NCBI GenBank assembly: GCA_902779355.1
Contig: CACZBF010000014.1
Span: forward strand, 1 to 64,000
DNA from: an uncultured Lachnospiraceae bacterium
GTDB lineage: Bacteria; Bacillota; Clostridia; Lachnospirales; Lachnospiraceae
Length of the DNA stretch: 64,000 nucleotides
Reading direction: 5' to 3'
The notes beneath the pieces were generated by a model that ran no database searches, was not told the DNA's origin, and saw only the letters and a list, made by a program, of their open reading frames with translations. The position numbers and the translations under genes were made by a program. This document shows positions 24,389-33,387 of the stretch, in pieces; positions within the stretch are counted from its first letter, which is position 1; each line of letters begins with the position of its first letter.

Positions 24389-27172
24389 TTATCTTGCGAC
24401 TTCGACCATCTTATAGGCTTCGACCTGATCAAGCTCCGCAATGTCATTGAAGCCGTCAAAGACAAGACCGCATTCGAAGCCTGCCTTGACTTCCTTCACA
24501 TCATCCTTAAAGCGCTTTAAGGACGCGAGATCGCCTTCAAAGATCTGCTCGCCTTCTCTTGTGATCCGGCACTTGCAGCCGCGCTCAAAGACGCCGTCAA
24601 GCACATAGGAGCCGGCGATATTGCCGATGCCGGATGCCTTGAAGATCTGACGGATCTCCGCATGACCGATCACTTTCTCCTCGAAGATCGGATCCAGCAT
24701 GCCCTTCATGGCAGCCTCCACATCTTCGATCGCATTGTAGATGACCTTGTACAGCCGGATATCCACACCTTCCGCCTCCGCAGTGGACTTCGCCTGCGGA
24801 TCCGGACGCACGTTGAACCCGATGATGATCGCGGATGATGCCGATGCCAGGATGACGTCAGATTCGTTGATCGCACCCACGCCGCCGTGGATCACCTTCA
24901 CCACGACCTCGTCGTTGGAAAGCTTCTCCAGAGACTGCTTCACGGCCTCCACCGAGCCCTGTACGTCCGCTTTGACGATGATGTCGAGTTCTTTTACATT
25001 GCCGGCCTGGATCTGTGAAAACAGGTCGTCCAGAGACATCCTCGCACGGGTCTCCTCCAGGAGTTTCTCCTTGTCCTGCGAAATATAGGTCTGTGCGAAG
25101 TTATGCGCATCCTTCTCGGAATCGCAGACGACAAAAGTCTCGCCTGCATCCGGGACGTTGTTGAGACCCAGGATCTCGACCGGCGTCGAAGGTCCTGCTT
25201 CTTTCAGCCGCCGTCCCTTTTCATCGATCATGGCACGGACTTTTCCGTATGCAGAACCGCAAGCCACAGGCTGGCCAACCTTTAGGGTCCCTTTCTGTAC
25301 CAGAACGGTCGCTACCGCACCGCGTCCTTTGTCGAGCTGTGCTTCAACAACCACACCGCGGGCGTTCCGCTTCGGATTCGCCTTCAGCTCCAGTACATCC
25401 GCAGTAAGCAATACCATCTCAAGAAGGTTATCGATGCCTTCATGGGTATGCGCGGAAACCGGTGCAAAGACAGTGCTTCCGCCCCAATCCTCCGGGATCA
25501 GTTCATATTCGGAAAGCTCCTGCTTCACGCGGTCAATATTCGCATTCGGTTTATCAATCTTGTTGATCGCAACGATGATCTCGATTCCTGCCGCACGCGC
25601 ATGGTTGATTGCTTCCACGGTCTGCGGCATTACGCCGTCATCCGCTGCGACAACGAGAATCGCTATATCCGTGGATTTCGCGCCACGCATACGCATTGCC
25701 GTAAAGGCCTCATGACCCGGGGTATCAAGGAATGTGATCTTACGTCCGTTGATAGACACGACGTATGCACCGATCTTCTGCGTGATCCCGCCTGCCTCGC
25801 GGTCCGTCACATGCGTATCCCGTATCGCATCCAGGAGCGACGTCTTACCATGGTCAACGTGACCCATGACACAGACAACGGGCGGTCTCGATACCATGCG
25901 GCTTTCATCTTCTTCTTCTTCCTTTAAGAGTTCCGCAATGACATCGACCTTCTCTTCCTGCTCCGCAATGAAATTAAACTCCAGCGCAATCTCTTCCGCC
26001 GTCGCATAGTCCACTTCCTGGTTCATCGTGACCATCTGGCCCTTCAGGAAGAGTTTTTTGATCAGGACAGACGCTTGCACCTTCATCCGATCAGAAAGCT
26101 CCTTGATCGTCAGATGCTCCGGAAGCGTAATGGACTTGATCGTATCGTCATCTTCTTTCTTCTGGGGCTGCGGCTGCGGTTTCTTGCGATTGCTGCGCTT
26201 CTCCAGATTAAAGAAATTCTCCTGTCTCTTTCCGCCCAGGCGGTCGTTGTCGCGGCGGTTGTTGTTACCCTTCTGATTGCCTCTGCCACGTCCCTGGTCT
26301 TTCCCGCCACGGTTATCTCCGGACGGTCCCTGTTGTGCTGCTGCAGGATTCGTCCGTACAAAACGATTGGACTCTCCCGGGCCTCTCCTGACCGGTGCCC
26401 CCGCTCCTCTGTCCGCACTTGCGGGGCGTCTCGGGCGATCTCCAGCCGGACGCTGTTCTCTTGCCGGACGATCCGTTGTCTCTCTCTGCTGTGCGGCAGC
26501 CGCTGCTGCGCGTTCTGCGTCGGCGCGTTCCCTATCCTGACGCTCGCTTTCCATGAGACGTTTGCTGACCGGGCGCTCTCCTGCAAGTCTTCTGCTGACA
26601 GGGCGCTCTCCGGGACGACCCATGCCGCCTCTGCGTGGATCTGCGCCGCCCTGCGGACGATAACCCGGACGGTCTGCGCCGTTCTTGGTGTTCTGCGGAT
26701 TAAAGACCGCAAAGGTTGTTTTCTTTTTCGGGCGGATCGGCTTCCCATCCGGTCCAAGTCTGACGGGACGTTTTGCAGGATCGCCGGCAGGCTTCTTCTC
26801 CGCTGCACTCTCCGGCGTCTTCGCTTCTTCCGGTGCTTTTTTTGCCGGAGCATCCGCTTTCTTCTCGGCGGCCTCTTCCTTCGCGGCTGGTTTTGCCTTT
26901 GCAGACGCTTTCTCTTCCGCGCCTTCGGCAACCTTCGTCTTCTTATCCGGCTTCTCAGCCTTTTCTTCCTTTGACGCCTTCTTTGGCTTCTTTTCTTCCG
27001 TCTCTGAAGCAGAGGCAGCCGCCTTCTTCTTGCCGTATTTCTTGTTCGCCAGCGCGATCGCATCCTCTTTTGCAGCGCTTGCGGCTTTTACATCAATCCC
27101 GTTCTCCGCAAGATATGCGACAAGCTCCTTTGACTCAATTCCGAGTTCTTTCGCAAGTTCATGTATTCTCAT
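24389..27172 (-). CDS. infB: Translation initiation factor IF-2
   Basis: 927 aa. GTPase that positions fMet-tRNA on the 30S subunit. Residues 1-50 are an IF2_N domain. About 50-335 is a long low-complexity region, Lys/Glu/Ala-rich then Arg/Gly-rich, including a tandem repeat [20 protein letters not shown] near 195-215. A second IF2_N segment follows (about 350-400, [21 protein letters not shown]). The G domain carries [27 protein letters not shown] and NKIDKPNA. Domains II, III and IV (fMet-tRNA binding) complete the protein. Full length. Confidence 0.98.
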   Translation of the reverse strand: MRIHELAKELGIESKELVAYLAENGIDVKAASAAKEDAIALANKKYGKKKAAASASETEEKKPKKASKEEKAEKPDKKTKVAEGAEEKASAKAKPAAKEEAAEKKADAPAKKAPEEAKTPESAAEKKPAGDPAKRPVRLGPDGKPIRPKKKTTFAVFNPQNTKNGADRPGYRPQGGADPRRGGMGRPGERPVSRRLAGERPVSKRLMESERQDRERADAERAAAAAAQQRETTDRPAREQRPAGDRPRRPASADRGAGAPVRRGPGESNRFVRTNPAAAQQGPSGDNRGGKDQGRGRGNQKGNNNRRDNDRLGGKRQENFFNLEKRSNRKKPQPQPQKKEDDDTIKSITLPEHLTIKELSDRMKVQASVLIKKLFLKGQMVTMNQEVDYATAEEIALEFNFIAEQEEKVDVIAELLKEEEEDESRMVSRPPVVCVMGHVDHGKTSLLDAIRDTHVTDREAGGITQKIGAYVVSINGRKITFLDTPGHEAFTAMRMRGAKSTDIAILVVAADDGVMPQTVEAINHARAAGIEIIVAINKIDKPNANIDRVKQELSEYELIPEDWGGSTVFAPVSAHTHEGIDNLLEMVLLTADVLELKANPKRNARGVVVEAQLDKGRGAVATVLVQKGTLKVGQPVACGSAYGKVRAMIDEKGRRLKEAGPSTPVEILGLNNVPDAGETFVVCDSEKDAHNFAQTYISQDKEKLLEETRARMSLDDLFSQIQAGNVKELDIIVKADVQGSVEAVKQSLEKLSNDEVVVKVIHGGVGAINESDVILASASSAIIIGFNVRPDPQAKSTAEAEGVDIRLYKVIYNAIEDVEAAMKGMLDPIFEEKVIGHAEIRQIFKASGIGNIAGSYVLDGVFERGCKCRITREGEQIFEGDLASLKRFKDDVKEVKAGFECGLVFDGFNDIAELDQVEAYKMVEVAR

Positions 27173-27538
27173 CTACTTGGCCACCTCCGTATTTACTCCT
27201 CTTTTCACGTCAGTTCCTGTATACTCCTCATTCTGCAATGCATTTTGCAGCATTTTCACAAACGATGGATCCGTGACTGCGGCTGATGCGCGGAAATCCT
27301 TGCCAATGCAGCGCCCGAGTATCTCTCTGTCCCCGTATTCCGCAATTGGGATCTCTGCGTATGTGCAGGCGTCACGAAATTTCTTTTTCGTGTTCTCCGA
27401 TGCGTCCGAAGCCACAAGCACAAACAGCGCGCTGCCGTCCTTCACGGCCGCCTCGGTCTGAAACTCTCCGCTTTTGATCTTTCCCGCTTTTGCCGCAAGG
27501 GAAAGTGCGGACAGCACCTTGTCACGTTTTTTCTCCAA
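27173..27538 (-). CDS. L7Ae/L30e-family ribosomal-like protein (YlxQ)
   Basis: About 121 aa. Small RNA-binding protein of the L7Ae/L30e fold, possibly binding K-turn RNA, encoded in the nusA-infB operon of Firmicutes. Core segments: SALSLAAKAGKIKSGE and LFVLVASDASENTKKKF. I place the start at a TTG (27536-27538), giving MEKKRDKVLSAL behind a GAGGAG about ten bases upstream. The ATG 11 codons earlier would add an atypical basic extension and overlap rnpM by 50 bases. The C-terminus runs straight into infB. Confidence 0.85.
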   Translation of the reverse strand: MEKKRDKVLSALSLAAKAGKIKSGEFQTEAAVKDGSALFVLVASDASENTKKKFRDACTYAEIPIAEYGDREILGRCIGKDFRASAAVTDPSFVKMLQNALQNEEYTGTDVKRGVNTEVAK

Positions 27539-27782
27539 GCGTTTCGATCTCCTCTTCCAGCTTTTCCGCAAGGGCTTCCGAAATCCGTTTCTTTTTCACG
27601 GCTTTCTCGATACAGGCCTTCTCTCTGCAGAGATAAGCACCGCGCCCCTCGGCTTTTTGTGTCGGGTCATAAATAAAGCTCCCGTCCACATCCTTTGTCA
27701 GGCGAAAAAGCTCAGGCTTTGCTCTCCTCGTCCTGCACAGCAGGCACATCCTCATCGGCGTCCGCTTCTCCTTCGGCTGCAT
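27522..27782 (-). CDS. rnpM: RNase P modulator RnpM (YlxR)
   Basis: About 86 aa. The family core RMCLLCRTRRAKPELFRLT, then GRGAYLCREKACIEKA, is intact. Work in B. subtilis links YlxR to RNase P control. The start is uncertain: 27782 (MQPKEKRTPM) gives the usual N-terminus, but ATGs at 27755 (preceded by AAGGAG) and 27806 are possible. In every case the first part lies inside the acidic 3' end of nusA in another frame, an overlap of about 45-95 bases. It overlaps the L7Ae gene at its end. Confidence 0.88.
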   Translation of the reverse strand: MQPKEKRTPMRMCLLCRTRRAKPELFRLTKDVDGSFIYDPTQKAEGRGAYLCREKACIEKAVKKKRISEALAEKLEEEIETLGEKT

Positions 27783-28959
27783 CGGTTTCTGCGACTGCTC
27801 CTTCTTCATAGGCTTCTTCCTCATACTCTCCGTCTGCATATTCACCGTCAGCGTATTCGCCTTCGTACTCGCCGTCCTCATAATAGTCGTCTTCGTACTC
27901 GTCGTAATCCATGAAGTCGCCGGCTTCTCTTGCCTGTGTCTCGGACTTGATATCGATCTTGAACCCTGTCAGACGCGCTGCAAGACGTGCGTTCTGTCCT
28001 TCGCGGCCGATCGCCAGGGAAAGCTGATAATCCGGTACCACGACCTTCGCCGATTTCTCATCGCCGTCTGCAATAACGGAAATGACCTTTGCGGGAGAAA
28101 GCGCATTCTCGATCAGCATAGCCGGGTTGTCACTCCAGGTGATGATGTCGATCTTCTCGCCATGGAGCTCATTGACGATCGCATTCACTCTCGTACCGTT
28201 CATACCGACGCATGCACCAACCGGGTCCACATCTTCATCGTTGGACCATACCGCTATCTTGGTACGGCTGCCGGGCTCTCTTGCGATGCTCTTGATCTCC
28301 ACAACGCCTTCCCGTACCTCTGTCACTTCTTCTTCAAAAAGCTTTTTCACAAGCTCCGGATGCGTCCTCGACACCAGAATCCTCGGTCCCTTCGGCGTCG
28401 ACTTCACTTCCAGAATGAAGACCTTGATCCGCTCGTTCGGGCGGAAATGCTCGGAACGCACCTGCTCGTTCTCCGTCAGCATCGCATCGGTCTTGCCAAG
28501 GTTGATGCTGATATTGCGGCCCACATTCCGCTGTACGATTCCGGTCGCGAGCTGCCGCTCCAGAGAGGAAAACTCATTAAAGATGCTCCGGCGCTCCTCT
28601 TCGCGGATCTTCTGCAGGATCACATTCTTCGCGTTCTGCGTCGCAATACGACCAAATGACTTCGACTGGATCTCCGTATTCACAACATCGCCCACCTGAT
28701 AAGACGGATCGATCATCTTGGCATCGGCCAGACTGATCTCAAGGGCTTTATCCTCCACCTCGGAAACCACGGTTCTCTCCTGCATTACCGTATATTCGCA
28801 GGTCTCCGGATCGATACTCACCTTGATATTTTCGGACTTTCCGAAATGGTTCTCGCAAGCTTTGAGAAGCGAATTCTCGATCGCTTCCAGCAGCGTCTCC
28901 CGCGGAATGTTCTTCTCCTTTTCGATCATATTCAGGGCATCCAACAGTTCTGTGTTCAT
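27712..28959 (-). CDS. nusA: Transcription termination/antitermination factor NusA
   Basis: 415 aa. RNA polymerase-binding N-terminal domain (1-125), S1 domain (about 135-200; NISINLGKTDAML) and two KH domains (about 205-345; DPVGACVGMNGTRVNAIVNE and AIGREGQNARLAARLTG). It stimulates pausing and intrinsic termination. The last 70 residues are very acidic and tyrosine-rich, with repeats of EYADGEYADGEYE type. The tail overlaps the start of rnpM. The ATG has AGGAAAAGAC upstream. Confidence 0.97.
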   Translation of the reverse strand: MNTELLDALNMIEKEKNIPRETLLEAIENSLLKACENHFGKSENIKVSIDPETCEYTVMQERTVVSEVEDKALEISLADAKMIDPSYQVGDVVNTEIQSKSFGRIATQNAKNVILQKIREEERRSIFNEFSSLERQLATGIVQRNVGRNISINLGKTDAMLTENEQVRSEHFRPNERIKVFILEVKSTPKGPRILVSRTHPELVKKLFEEEVTEVREGVVEIKSIAREPGSRTKIAVWSNDEDVDPVGACVGMNGTRVNAIVNELHGEKIDIITWSDNPAMLIENALSPAKVISVIADGDEKSAKVVVPDYQLSLAIGREGQNARLAARLTGFKIDIKSETQAREAGDFMDYDEYEDDYYEDGEYEGEYADGEYADGEYEEEAYEEGAVAETDAAEGEADADEDVPAVQDEESKA

Positions 28960-28989
28960 GTCTTTTCCTCCATAAAAGAAAATGATTGT

Positions 28990-29457
28990 TTAAAAATGAA
29001 ACGCCAATCGGATCAGCGCAATATCCTTCCTTTGAAAAATCCGTTCCTTCCCGTCCTCCTCTGCGATCGTAACCGTCTCGCTGTCAAAGGACTGTAAAAC
29101 GCCTTCAAACTCCTTTTGCTTCTCAATAGGCTGAAAAGTCTTCAATTCCACCTCTTCGCCGAGGCTCATTTGCAGGTGCTTGTCCTTTTTCAGCGTGCGA
29201 CCGAGCCCCGGAGAGCTGACTTCAAAGATGTAGCTTCCCTCCACATAATCCTCTTTGTCCAGAAGCTCATTCATCTCACGGCTCACCGCTTCGCAGTCAT
29301 CCACCGTGATGCCGCCTTCTTTTTCAATGTAGACTCTCAGATAATAATCTGTGCCTTCTTTGACATATTCGGTGTCATACAGCAAAAAACCCATGCGATC
29401 CAGGATCGGTGTGACGAGTTCCTCTGTATGGCTTTCAATCTCCTGCCGCTTTTTCAA
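28990..29457 (-). CDS. rimP: Ribosome maturation factor RimP
   Basis: 155 aa. 30S assembly factor heading the nusA operon. Conserved N-domain (YYLRVYIEKEGGITVDDCEAVS) and the SSPGLGRTLKKDKHL junction motif. The start codon is TTG (29455-29457) with GGGAG upstream; no in-frame ATG or GTG lies nearby. A terminator-like hairpin sits only 20 bases ahead of the start (29477-29499). Confidence 0.95.
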   Translation of the reverse strand: MKKRQEIESHTEELVTPILDRMGFLLYDTEYVKEGTDYYLRVYIEKEGGITVDDCEAVSREMNELLDKEDYVEGSYIFEVSSPGLGRTLKKDKHLQMSLGEEVELKTFQPIEKQKEFEGVLQSFDSETVTIAEEDGKERIFQRKDIALIRLAFHF

Positions 29458-29469
29458 AAGGACTCCCTC

Positions 29470-29499
29470 AAAAATTGAGAGTGGGCAAAACCCACTCTC
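29470..29499 (-). promoter_or_regulatory. Attenuator-like hairpin in the rimP-nusA leader
   Basis: Arms 29477-29485 and 29491-29499 form a perfect 9-bp GC-rich stem with a five-base loop, followed on the minus strand by AATTTTTGAG. It lies in the leader just upstream of rimP. From memory, in B. subtilis the corresponding leader holds a NusA-dependent terminator that lets NusA limit its own operon. The same logic is inferred here. Confidence 0.6.
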
Positions 29500-29590
29500 A
29501 CTGTCGTACTCTTATGAACCTATGTAACCTTAACACTTTTTCCCCGTTGATGCAAGGGATTTTACGATTTTTTCTGATCTTTTCACGGAA

Positions 29591-29616
29591 AAACACCCGG
29601 ATAATCTCCGGGTGTT
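29591..29616 (-). terminator. Intrinsic terminator after tRNA-Glu
   Basis: Perfect 10-bp stem (29592-29601 with 29607-29616), five-base loop, then TTTTT on the minus strand. It closes the tRNA transcript. Confidence 0.85.
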
Positions 29617-29639
29617 TTCTGGGTTGGGCTTTTCAAAAA

Positions 29640-29711
29640 CAGTTCGTAGGGGAATCGAACCCCTGTTTCCGCCGTGAGAGGGCGGCGTCTTAACCGCTTG
29701 ACCAACGAACC
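29640..29711 (-). tRNA. tRNA-Glu (anticodon CTC)
   Basis: Minus-strand cloverleaf. Acceptor arms GGTTCGT / ACGAACT (first pair G-U); D arm GTCAAGCGGTTAAGAC; anticodon stem CCGCC/GGCGG with loop CTCTCAC (anticodon CUC, reading GAG); T arm GGGGTTCGATTCCCC. About 72 nt, with no encoded CCA. It has its own promoter (29725-29753) and a terminator downstream. Confidence 0.93.
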
Positions 29712-29724
29712 ATGACCGTGAGTC

Positions 29725-29753
29725 ATTTTATCATGCTCACGGAATTAATGCAA
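29725..29753 (-). promoter_or_regulatory. Promoter of tRNA-Glu
   Basis: Minus-strand TTGCAT (29748-29753), 17-base spacer, TAAAAT (29725-29730). The -10 box sits in the loop of a perfect 7-bp inverted repeat (29716-29722 with 29736-29742). Confidence 0.75.
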
Positions 29754-29770
29754 GAAAAATTTTTGAAGCC

Positions 29771-30787
29771 TTAATCTTCGAAGCCGTTGGGATTGTTTTT
29801 CTGCCAGTTCCAACTGTCCGCACACATTTCACGGATCCCGTTCTCGGCTTTCCACCCAAGCTCTCTTTCGGCTTTTTCGGCGTTCGCATAGTTCATGGCA
29901 ATGTCGCCCGCACGCCGCGGCTTGATCTCATAAGGAATCTTGATCCCGGTGGCTTCTTCAAAGCTCTTGACGATATCGAGCACACTGTAGCCTACACCGG
30001 TGCCGAGGTTGTAGATGCAAAGTCCTGCCTTTTCCTCGATCTTCTTCAAGGCCTTTACATGACCGACCGCAAGATCCACGACATGGATGTAATCGCGTAC
30101 GCCCGTGCCGTCCGGTGTGTCGTAGTCGTCTCCGAAAACGCCGAGTTTTTCAAGCTTTCCGACCGCAACCTGCGTGATATAAGGCATGAGGTTATTCGGG
30201 ATGCCATTCGGGTTCTCTCCGATCTTACCGCTCTTATGAGCTCCGATGGGATTGAAATAACGGAGTAAGATCACGTTCCATTCCGGATCCGCTTTCTGCA
30301 CATCCGATAAAATCTGCTCCAGCATGTGCTTCGTCCAGCCGTAAGGATTGGTACAGACCCCCTTCGGCGTTTCCTCCGTCACCGGCACTTTCTCCGGCGT
30401 CCCATATACCGTGGAGGAGCTGGAAAAGATGATGTTCTTGCAGCCGTGACGACGCATCTCATCTACAAGCGTCAATGTACCGCTGATATTATTGTTGTAA
30501 TACTGCCAAGGCTTCTCAACGGATTCTCCGACAGCCTTCAAACCGGCAAAATGGATACAACTGTCGATCTTCTGTTCCGCAAAGATACGTTCCAGAATCT
30601 CCCGATCCAGAATATCTCCTTTATAAAAAACAAGGTCTTTGCCGGTCAGTTCCTTCACGCGCTCCAGAGACTTTTCGCTGGAATTGGAAAGATTATCCAA
30701 TACAACCACTTCGTATCCCGCGTTAAGAAGTTCTACACAGGTGTGGCTTCCGATATATCCGGCTCCGCCGGTCACCAATATTGCCAT
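29771..30787 (-). CDS. galE: UDP-glucose 4-epimerase
   Basis: 338 aa, standard length. Interconverts UDP-glucose and UDP-galactose. NAD-binding [16 protein letters not shown] at residues 6-21, catalytic Ser/Thr region SSSSTVYG (about 122-129) and YGWTK (Tyr/Lys pair, about 148-152). The [14 protein letters not shown] segment lies near the C-terminus. It lies 22 bp after rplT on the same strand without an obvious terminator between, so some read-through from the ribosomal operon is possible. Confidence 0.97.
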   Translation of the reverse strand: MAILVTGGAGYIGSHTCVELLNAGYEVVVLDNLSNSSEKSLERVKELTGKDLVFYKGDILDREILERIFAEQKIDSCIHFAGLKAVGESVEKPWQYYNNNISGTLTLVDEMRRHGCKNIIFSSSSTVYGTPEKVPVTEETPKGVCTNPYGWTKHMLEQILSDVQKADPEWNVILLRYFNPIGAHKSGKIGENPNGIPNNLMPYITQVAVGKLEKLGVFGDDYDTPDGTGVRDYIHVVDLAVGHVKALKKIEEKAGLCIYNLGTGVGYSVLDIVKSFEEATGIKIPYEIKPRRAGDIAMNYANAEKAERELGWKAENGIREMCADSWNWQKNNPNGFED

Positions 30788-30809
30788 TCGTATCCGCTCC
30801 TATGCTTTG

Positions 30810-31166
30810 TTATGCGACTTTCTCTTTTGCCATCTCGGCAAGTGTCGTGAAACCATCCGCATCATTGACTGCCATATCCGCAAGCACTTTGCGGTTCATC
30901 TCGACACCCGCAAGCTTCAGGCCATACATGAACTTGCTGTAAGAAAGTCCGTTCATCCTTGCCGCTGCGTTGATACGCGCGATCCAAAGGCTGCGCATCT
31001 GACGCTTGCGCTGCTTTCTGCCTGCATAGCTGCTAGTCAATGCCCGCATCACGGACTGTTTTGCCACGCGATACTGTTTGCTGCGTGCGCCGCGATAGCC
31101 CTTTGCGAGCTTCAATACTCTGTTATGTTTTTTCTTTGCGTTTAAACCGCCTTTTACTCTGGCCAT
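30810..31166 (-). CDS. rplT: 50S ribosomal protein L20
   Basis: 118 aa, starting [20 protein letters not shown], the universal family N-terminus. Early 23S rRNA assembly protein and, in Firmicutes, the repressor that acts on the leader of this operon. Third gene of infC-rpmI-rplT. Confidence 0.98.
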   Translation of the reverse strand: MARVKGGLNAKKKHNRVLKLAKGYRGARSKQYRVAKQSVMRALTSSYAGRKQRKRQMRSLWIARINAAARMNGLSYSKFMYGLKLAGVEMNRKVLADMAVNDADGFTTLAEMAKEKVA

Positions 31167-31239
31167 TTTTATTCACTCCTTTTCGATCCTAAATCTGTCT
31201 TTCTGCATCCCACCGGAAGCACATCGCTTCCCATGATCC

Positions 31240-31437
31240 TTACAGATACGGCAGAATCTTCTTCATGACTTTCTCGTTGCTTGCATCCATGACTTCCGCA
31301 TGACGCAGGTTTCTCTTGTTCTTCGTGGTCTTCTTCGTCAGGATGTGACGTCTGTAGGCCTTGTTTCTTTTCAGTTTTCCACTTCCGGTCAGTTTAAAGC
31401 GCTTTGCTGCTGCGCTTTTGGTCTTCATCTTAGGCAT
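31240..31437 (-). CDS. rpmI: 50S ribosomal protein L35
   Basis: 65 aa from the ATG at 31437 ([20 protein letters not shown]), preceded by AAGGAGGAAAACGAA. A longer in-frame extension upstream is not homologous and overlaps infC. Between infC and rplT, as usual. Confidence 0.98.
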   Translation of the reverse strand: MPKMKTKSAAAKRFKLTGSGKLKRNKAYRRHILTKKTTKNKRNLRHAEVMDASNEKVMKKILPYL

Positions 31438-31480
31438 TTCGTTTTCCTCCTTTATCAGCAAGCCCTCACTTGCGTGTTTG

Positions 31481-31984
31481 TCACTTTTTTTCGGAAACCA
31501 CCATGCTGATGGTACGTCCTTCAATCTTGGGTGCTTTCTCCACGACTGCACTCTCTCCGAGTTTTTCCGCGAAATCATCAAGAATGTGCTGATTTTCCCG
31601 CATATGCGCCATCTCGCGCCCGCGGAAACGCAGGGTGATCTTCACCTTGTTTCCTTTGGAAAGGAATTTCTTCGCCGCGTTGATCTTGGTGTTAAGATCG
31701 TTCGTGTCGATGTTCGGAGAAAGACGGATCTCCTTGATCTCCACGATCTTCTGTTTTTTGCGTGCTTCCTTTTCCTTCCGAAGCTGTTCGTACTTGAACT
31801 TTCCGTAATCGACAATCCGGCATACCGGTGGCTTCGCCGTCGGGGCGATCATCACGAGATCAAGCTCCGCCTCATCTGCAAGATGCTGTGCATCCTTCGT
31901 CGGCATCACTCCAAGCTGCTCTCCGTCCGCTCCGATCACGCGGATCTCCTTGTCGCGGATCTGTTCATTGATCAGTTGTTTAAT
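31481..31984 (-). CDS. infC: Translation initiation factor IF-3 with AUU start
   Basis: 167 aa when started at an ATT codon (31982-31984). Binds 30S subunits and discriminates against non-standard initiator pairing. The frame from ATT reads [20 protein letters not shown], which restores the conserved IF-3 N-terminus. A GGAGGG lies nine bases upstream. The first alternative, a GTG at 31937-31939, would delete 15 conserved residues. AUU initiation is the known autoregulatory device of IF-3 in E. coli and many other bacteria. The C-domain ([19 protein letters not shown]) is intact. Confidence 0.93.
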   Translation of the reverse strand: MKQLINEQIRDKEIRVIGADGEQLGVMPTKDAQHLADEAELDLVMIAPTAKPPVCRIVDYGKFKYEQLRKEKEARKKQKIVEIKEIRLSPNIDTNDLNTKINAAKKFLSKGNKVKITLRFRGREMAHMRENQHILDDFAEKLGESAVVEKAPKIEGRTISMVVSEKK

Positions 31985-32000
31985 GGCTTTAACCCTCCAT

Positions 32001-32160
32001 AAAAAAAGTGGATAGTCAGACTATCCACATAGATTACACTTCAAGCACAGAACCTGCGCTGTCGAAAACCTATTAACCCGAGTCGCTTCTGATCCGTGAA
32101 CCGCTGTTCACTGCGCTAAGGTGAGAGTGGATACTCTGCTTTGTTGTTTGCAACATTGGT
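32001..32160 (-). promoter_or_regulatory. Leader of infC-rpmI-rplT with terminator and putative antiterminator (L20-leader type)
   Basis: The minus-strand terminator (arms 32008-32016 and 32020-32028, three-base loop, seven T at 32001-32007) lies 17 bases before the IF-3 start. The promoter-distal arm-forming sequence GTGGATA (complement of 32022-32028) could instead pair with an upstream TATCCAC (complement of 32127-32133). That pairing is mutually exclusive with the terminator. Firmicutes L20 leaders work this way, with L20 stabilising the terminator. The pairing was worked out by eye. Confidence 0.7.
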
Positions 32161-32189
32161 AAGATAACACGTTTTGACCACGGCGTCAA
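32161..32189 (-). promoter_or_regulatory. Promoter of infC-rpmI-rplT
   Basis: Minus-strand TTGACG (32184-32189), 17-base spacer, TATCTT (32161-32166), giving a leader of about 170 bases before the IF-3 start. Confidence 0.75.
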
Positions 32190-32208
32190 GCATTTCTGCA
32201 AAAAAAGC

Positions 32209-33375
32209 TCACCCGAACAATCCAAAAGCGCTCAGCACATTTTCCATCGCCTGCTGCAGTTTCCTGTCGCCGGTGGCGTCACGAACCGTGATCTCAAGCT
32301 TTTCACCGCAGATCACGGCATACAGCATCAACGGGAATAAACGGATGCCTTCTTTGATCTCCATGACGTGCGGGGCGATCTCGTCGGGCACAAGGAATTT
32401 GCCGAGGTAGCTCACTACCATGGAATCCGAACCTGCCATCTTCTGGATCATCTGATAAAAACGCGTCTGATCCGTTTCCAGGATCAGATCCCGCCACTGA
32501 TTTAACTGGTAAATGGTGTCTTCCTTCGTGTTTTGCGTCCCCATCTGCTCTGCGATCGCAGTCAGAAGTTCTTCTGTCTTTTCTTCCTGTAAGAGTGTCG
32601 GAGACAGCTCCGCACGCAGGTTCACCAGACTCGAATTCTGGAACGTATTCGGCGTTTCCAGCGCAGCTCTCGCATTTACGGGGATCCGCACGGAGATCAT
32701 GTCCGCATTCTCCGGATAGGCTTCCTGCACGGCGCGTGCGGCAATTGCCGTCAAAAGTACCTGGGGTGAGCAATGCAGCGATTTGTAAAGCTTCTGGAAA
32801 GCCTCTGCGGAGGCGTGGTACTGGAGATTCTCGTCTTCAAACGGCATTTCTGCTTCGGGTCTGGAAAAAACCGTCGCCGGCGCTGCCTGTCCTTCTGCCC
32901 CATCTGCTTCCGGCCAGCGCTCTGCCAGAGGATCTTTATTGAAATCCGGTGCCGTCGCGCCGTTGTAAAGCGTTTTATCATTTCCGGCATAGAAATCCAG
33001 CACGGCTCTGACAAACCAGAAAATCCCGTTGCCATCGGTGAGGCAATGGCTCTGCATAAATGTCACCGTACTCCCGATCACACAAACCGCTGTCAGAAGT
33101 CCTTGATTCTCTTCTTCGTCCAATTTCTCCGGAATATGGTCGAGCACTTTTAGTGTCCCCGGATGCTGCACATGTCCATACAGCCGCCCCTCTTTTTTCT
33201 CCAGAGAGTACATCACATACGGGCAGGCTTCGCAGGCTCTGTCCACCGCCTTTTGCATGTTTGTAACGTCGATCGTCGCATCCATCGTGATCCGGATCCA
33301 CTGACTCTTTTTCGCATCATTGATCTGTCTTGGGTCTAACGCAAAGACAGATGCGCTGTAACTGATTTCTCCCAT
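32209..33375 (-). CDS. Condensation/alcohol-acyltransferase-like protein with HxxxDG motif
   Basis: 388 aa. Member of the CoA-dependent acyltransferase superfamily (alcohol acetyltransferase, WS/DGAT, NRPS condensation). The active-site motif HCLTDG is near residue 113, and the DFMISVRIPVNAR-like latch segment (MISVRIPVNARAALETPN) is near 235. No carrier-protein or adenylation domain, so it is a free-standing enzyme, probably cytoplasmic. The ATG at 33375 is chosen because AAGGAG lies eight bases before it; another ATG sits two codons earlier. Last gene of the operon, 12 bases after its paralogue. Substrates unknown. Confidence 0.75.
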   Translation of the reverse strand: MGEISYSASVFALDPRQINDAKKSQWIRITMDATIDVTNMQKAVDRACEACPYVMYSLEKKEGRLYGHVQHPGTLKVLDHIPEKLDEEENQGLLTAVCVIGSTVTFMQSHCLTDGNGIFWFVRAVLDFYAGNDKTLYNGATAPDFNKDPLAERWPEADGAEGQAAPATVFSRPEAEMPFEDENLQYHASAEAFQKLYKSLHCSPQVLLTAIAARAVQEAYPENADMISVRIPVNARAALETPNTFQNSSLVNLRAELSPTLLQEEKTEELLTAIAEQMGTQNTKEDTIYQLNQWRDLILETDQTRFYQMIQKMAGSDSMVVSYLGKFLVPDEIAPHVMEIKEGIRLFPLMLYAVICGEKLEITVRDATGDRKLQQAMENVLSAFGLFG

Positions 33376-33387
33376 TGTCATTTCTCC

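Noticed and set aside
26110..27063. 317-codon Arg-rich minus-strand frame inside infB
   Set aside because: Alternative frame of the low-complexity IF-2 linker; no start signal and no plausible protein character.
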